Below the pieces are notes generated by a model. That model ran no database searches. It worked only from the letters and a program-made list of their open reading frames with translations, and was not told the origin of the DNA. This document shows, piece after piece, positions 1 to 12,500 of a stretch of DNA of 12,500 nucleotides (positions are counted from its first letter, which is position 1; each line of letters starts with the position of its first letter). Position numbers and translations under genes: made by a program. Origin of the DNA: Halisarca cf. caerulea (lineage: Eukaryota; Porifera; Demospongiae; Chondrillida; Halisarcidae); contig CAUJGJ010000332.1 of the NCBI GenBank assembly GCA_963170055.1, positions 2,501 to 15,000 of the forward strand. Reading direction: 5' to 3'.

Positions 1-91
1 GAATGACAAAACAGCATCAGTACACACTTGTCCTTATCCACCCGATTGCACACCCAGCCACACCCATCCTACCCAATCCCTCAATCACTCC

Positions 92-440
92 CACCTACGT
101 ACATCACTCACTTCCACCTACGTATATCACTCCCTCCCACCTACGTATATCACTCACTCCCACCTACGTATATCACTCCCTCCCACCTACGTACATCACT
201 CACTTCCACCTACATACATCACTCCCTCCCACCTACGTACATCACTCCCTCCCACCTACATACATCACTCCCTCCCACCTACGTACATCACACACTTCCA
301 CCTACATACATCACTCCCTCCCACCTACGTACATCACTCACTTCCACCTACGTACATCACTCCCTCCCACCTACGTATATCACTCACTTCCACCTACATA
401 CATCACTCCCTCCCACCTACATACATCACTCACTCCCACC
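92..440. repeat. 23-bp minisatellite in HSP90B1 intron 10
   Basis: About 15 tandem copies of a 23-bp unit built from CACTCCCTCCCACC and CTACGTACAT, with C/A, T/C and ACAT/TATAT variants. Many units hold a TACGTA palindrome. The array starts roughly 45 bp inside the donor of exon 10. The unit is not a multiple of three, so the open frames across it cycle through the same words and do not indicate coding. Confidence 0.93.
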
Positions 441-483
441 CACACCCTCCCCATTAACCCCCACCCCATCCTCACCCTCTCAC

Positions 484-12062
<11,579 letters not shown>

Positions 12063-12130
12063 GATCTCGCGTTCAGTGAAAGATAGCCTTTCCTAGCTCG
12101 TCTTGACCAAAAGATGCTAGAGCGTGCTTT

Positions 12131-12149
12131 GCTGGAGCAATCTGATTGG
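12131..12149 (-). promoter_or_regulatory. Second inverted CCAAT box / degenerate ERSE
   Basis: Plus strand GCTGG-N9-ATTGG, minus strand CCAAT-N9-CCAGC. The CCAAT box and 9-bp spacer are exact, but only three of the five distal bases agree with CCACG. It may act as an NF-Y site paired with the better element 32 bp away (same orientation). Confidence 0.35.
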
Positions 12150-12162
12150 CTGAGCGCTCGGG

Positions 12163-12181
12163 CATGGAACAATTCGATTGG
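12163..12181 (-). promoter_or_regulatory. ER stress response element (ERSE)-like site
   Basis: On the plus strand CATGG-N9-ATTGG, i.e. CCAAT-N9-CCATG on the minus strand. The ERSE consensus bound by NF-Y plus ATF6/XBP1 is CCAAT-N9-CCACG, so the spacing is exact and 9 of 10 fixed bases match. It sits about 100 bp upstream of the endoplasmin ATG and about 108 bp upstream of the divergent gene's ATG. Confidence 0.6.
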
Positions 12182-12241
12182 TTGGTCGTACTAACAGTAC
12201 ACGGGCTACCATTAATACGGAAATAACGACGTTTGTATCAA

Positions 12242-12247
12242 TATAAA
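12242..12247 (+). promoter_or_regulatory. TATA box of the rightward (MANF-like) gene
   Basis: TATAAA 43 nt before the ATG at 12290, which leaves a short 5' UTR starting near 12272. No comparable TATA box is visible for the leftward endoplasmin gene. Confidence 0.5.
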
Positions 12248-12289
12248 TTTGTCTCTATAGCGCGCTCGCAGCGTCCGCTCCGTCAAAAA

Positions 12290-12424
12290 ATGGCTCCCAG
12301 GAGAAGGTACGTGTTTGCAGTATTTCTGGCATTTGTGGCATTAACGCTCGGGAAGAAAGATGATAAAGAAGACGAGAAAGATGAGTGCCAGATATGTAAA
12401 GATTTTGTAACGTCATTTAACAAG
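12290..12424 (+). CDS. First coding exon of a small ER/secretory protein, MANF-like (tentative); continues outside window
   Basis: ATG at 12290, 43 nt downstream of the end of a TATAAA box. Encodes 45 residues: basic start MAPRRR, hydrophobic core YVFAVFLAFVALTLG (signal peptide, about 1-21), acidic-basic stretch KKDDKEDEKDE, then C33-x-x-C36 in ECQICKDFVTSF. A likely donor AAG|GTCAGT lies at 12425; if unspliced, the frame stays open to the window end. A mature N-terminus with an early CxxC and a following amphipathic helix is what MANF/CDNF (saposin-like ER-stress factors) show. Canopy-type or other saposin-fold proteins are alternatives. The head-to-head position with endoplasmin and the shared stress element support an ER role. 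The family call rests on a short segment. Confidence 0.5.
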
Positions 12425-12500
12425 GTCAGTTCAAGTCTAGCTTGTCCCATCTTTGAGAGGGTGTTCCTGTCCCGCGCCACTTTGGTTCGTGAGAATGTTT

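Overview
This is eukaryotic, almost certainly metazoan, nuclear DNA. Its genes are split by GT-AG introns, its proteins carry ER and Golgi targeting signals, and the non-coding DNA is full of minisatellites, one (AC)n microsatellite and short inverted-repeat transposon relics. The gene content suits an early-branching or marine invertebrate such as a sponge, but I cannot fix the species from sequence alone.

The backbone is the 5' part of one gene on the minus strand, running from 12062 leftwards past the left edge. It encodes the ER HSP90 paralogue endoplasmin (GRP94, HSP90B1). I reconstruct ten coding exons (12062-12011, 11936-11831, 11648-11630, 11565-11443, 8829-8713, 8498-8373, 8174-7972, 1057-946, 888-698, 538-484). 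They join in phase into 368 codons: signal peptide, pre-N segment, complete ATPase domain with all GHKL motifs, the acidic linker and the start of the middle domain. The rest of the middle domain, the C-terminal dimerisation domain and the expected ER-retention tail lie outside the window.

Intron 7 (7971-1058, about 6.9 kb) holds a complete second gene on the same strand. It is an intronless 976-codon ORF (5809-2879) for a type II membrane, STELLO/DUF288-family glycosyltransferase-like protein with a cysteine-proline stem, a DFDDDN metal-site motif and a second, GT-B-like C-terminal region.

At the right edge, 227 bp from the endoplasmin start and divergent from it, begins a small secretory protein gene (12290 rightwards). 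Its first exon encodes a signal peptide, an acidic stretch and a C-x-x-C pair, and it resembles the ER-stress factor MANF. The shared intergenic region holds a near-consensus ER stress response element (12163-12181), a second inverted CCAAT box, and a TATA box on the rightward side. This suggests a bidirectional unfolded-protein-response promoter serving two ER-folding genes.

The rest is repeat-driven intron. Intron 10 has a 23-bp array (about 92-440). Intron 7 has a 31-bp array (1121-2568), a 21-bp array (7570-7779) and a foldback element (6895-7011). Intron 5 has (AC)n plus a G-rich tract. Intron 4 has a mariner-like MITE (8966-9521), a 48-bp array (9590-10795) and a second TA-flanked MITE that contains a 17-bp array (10864-11333). 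The long open frames over these arrays arise because no stop codon falls in the repeat unit; they are not genes.
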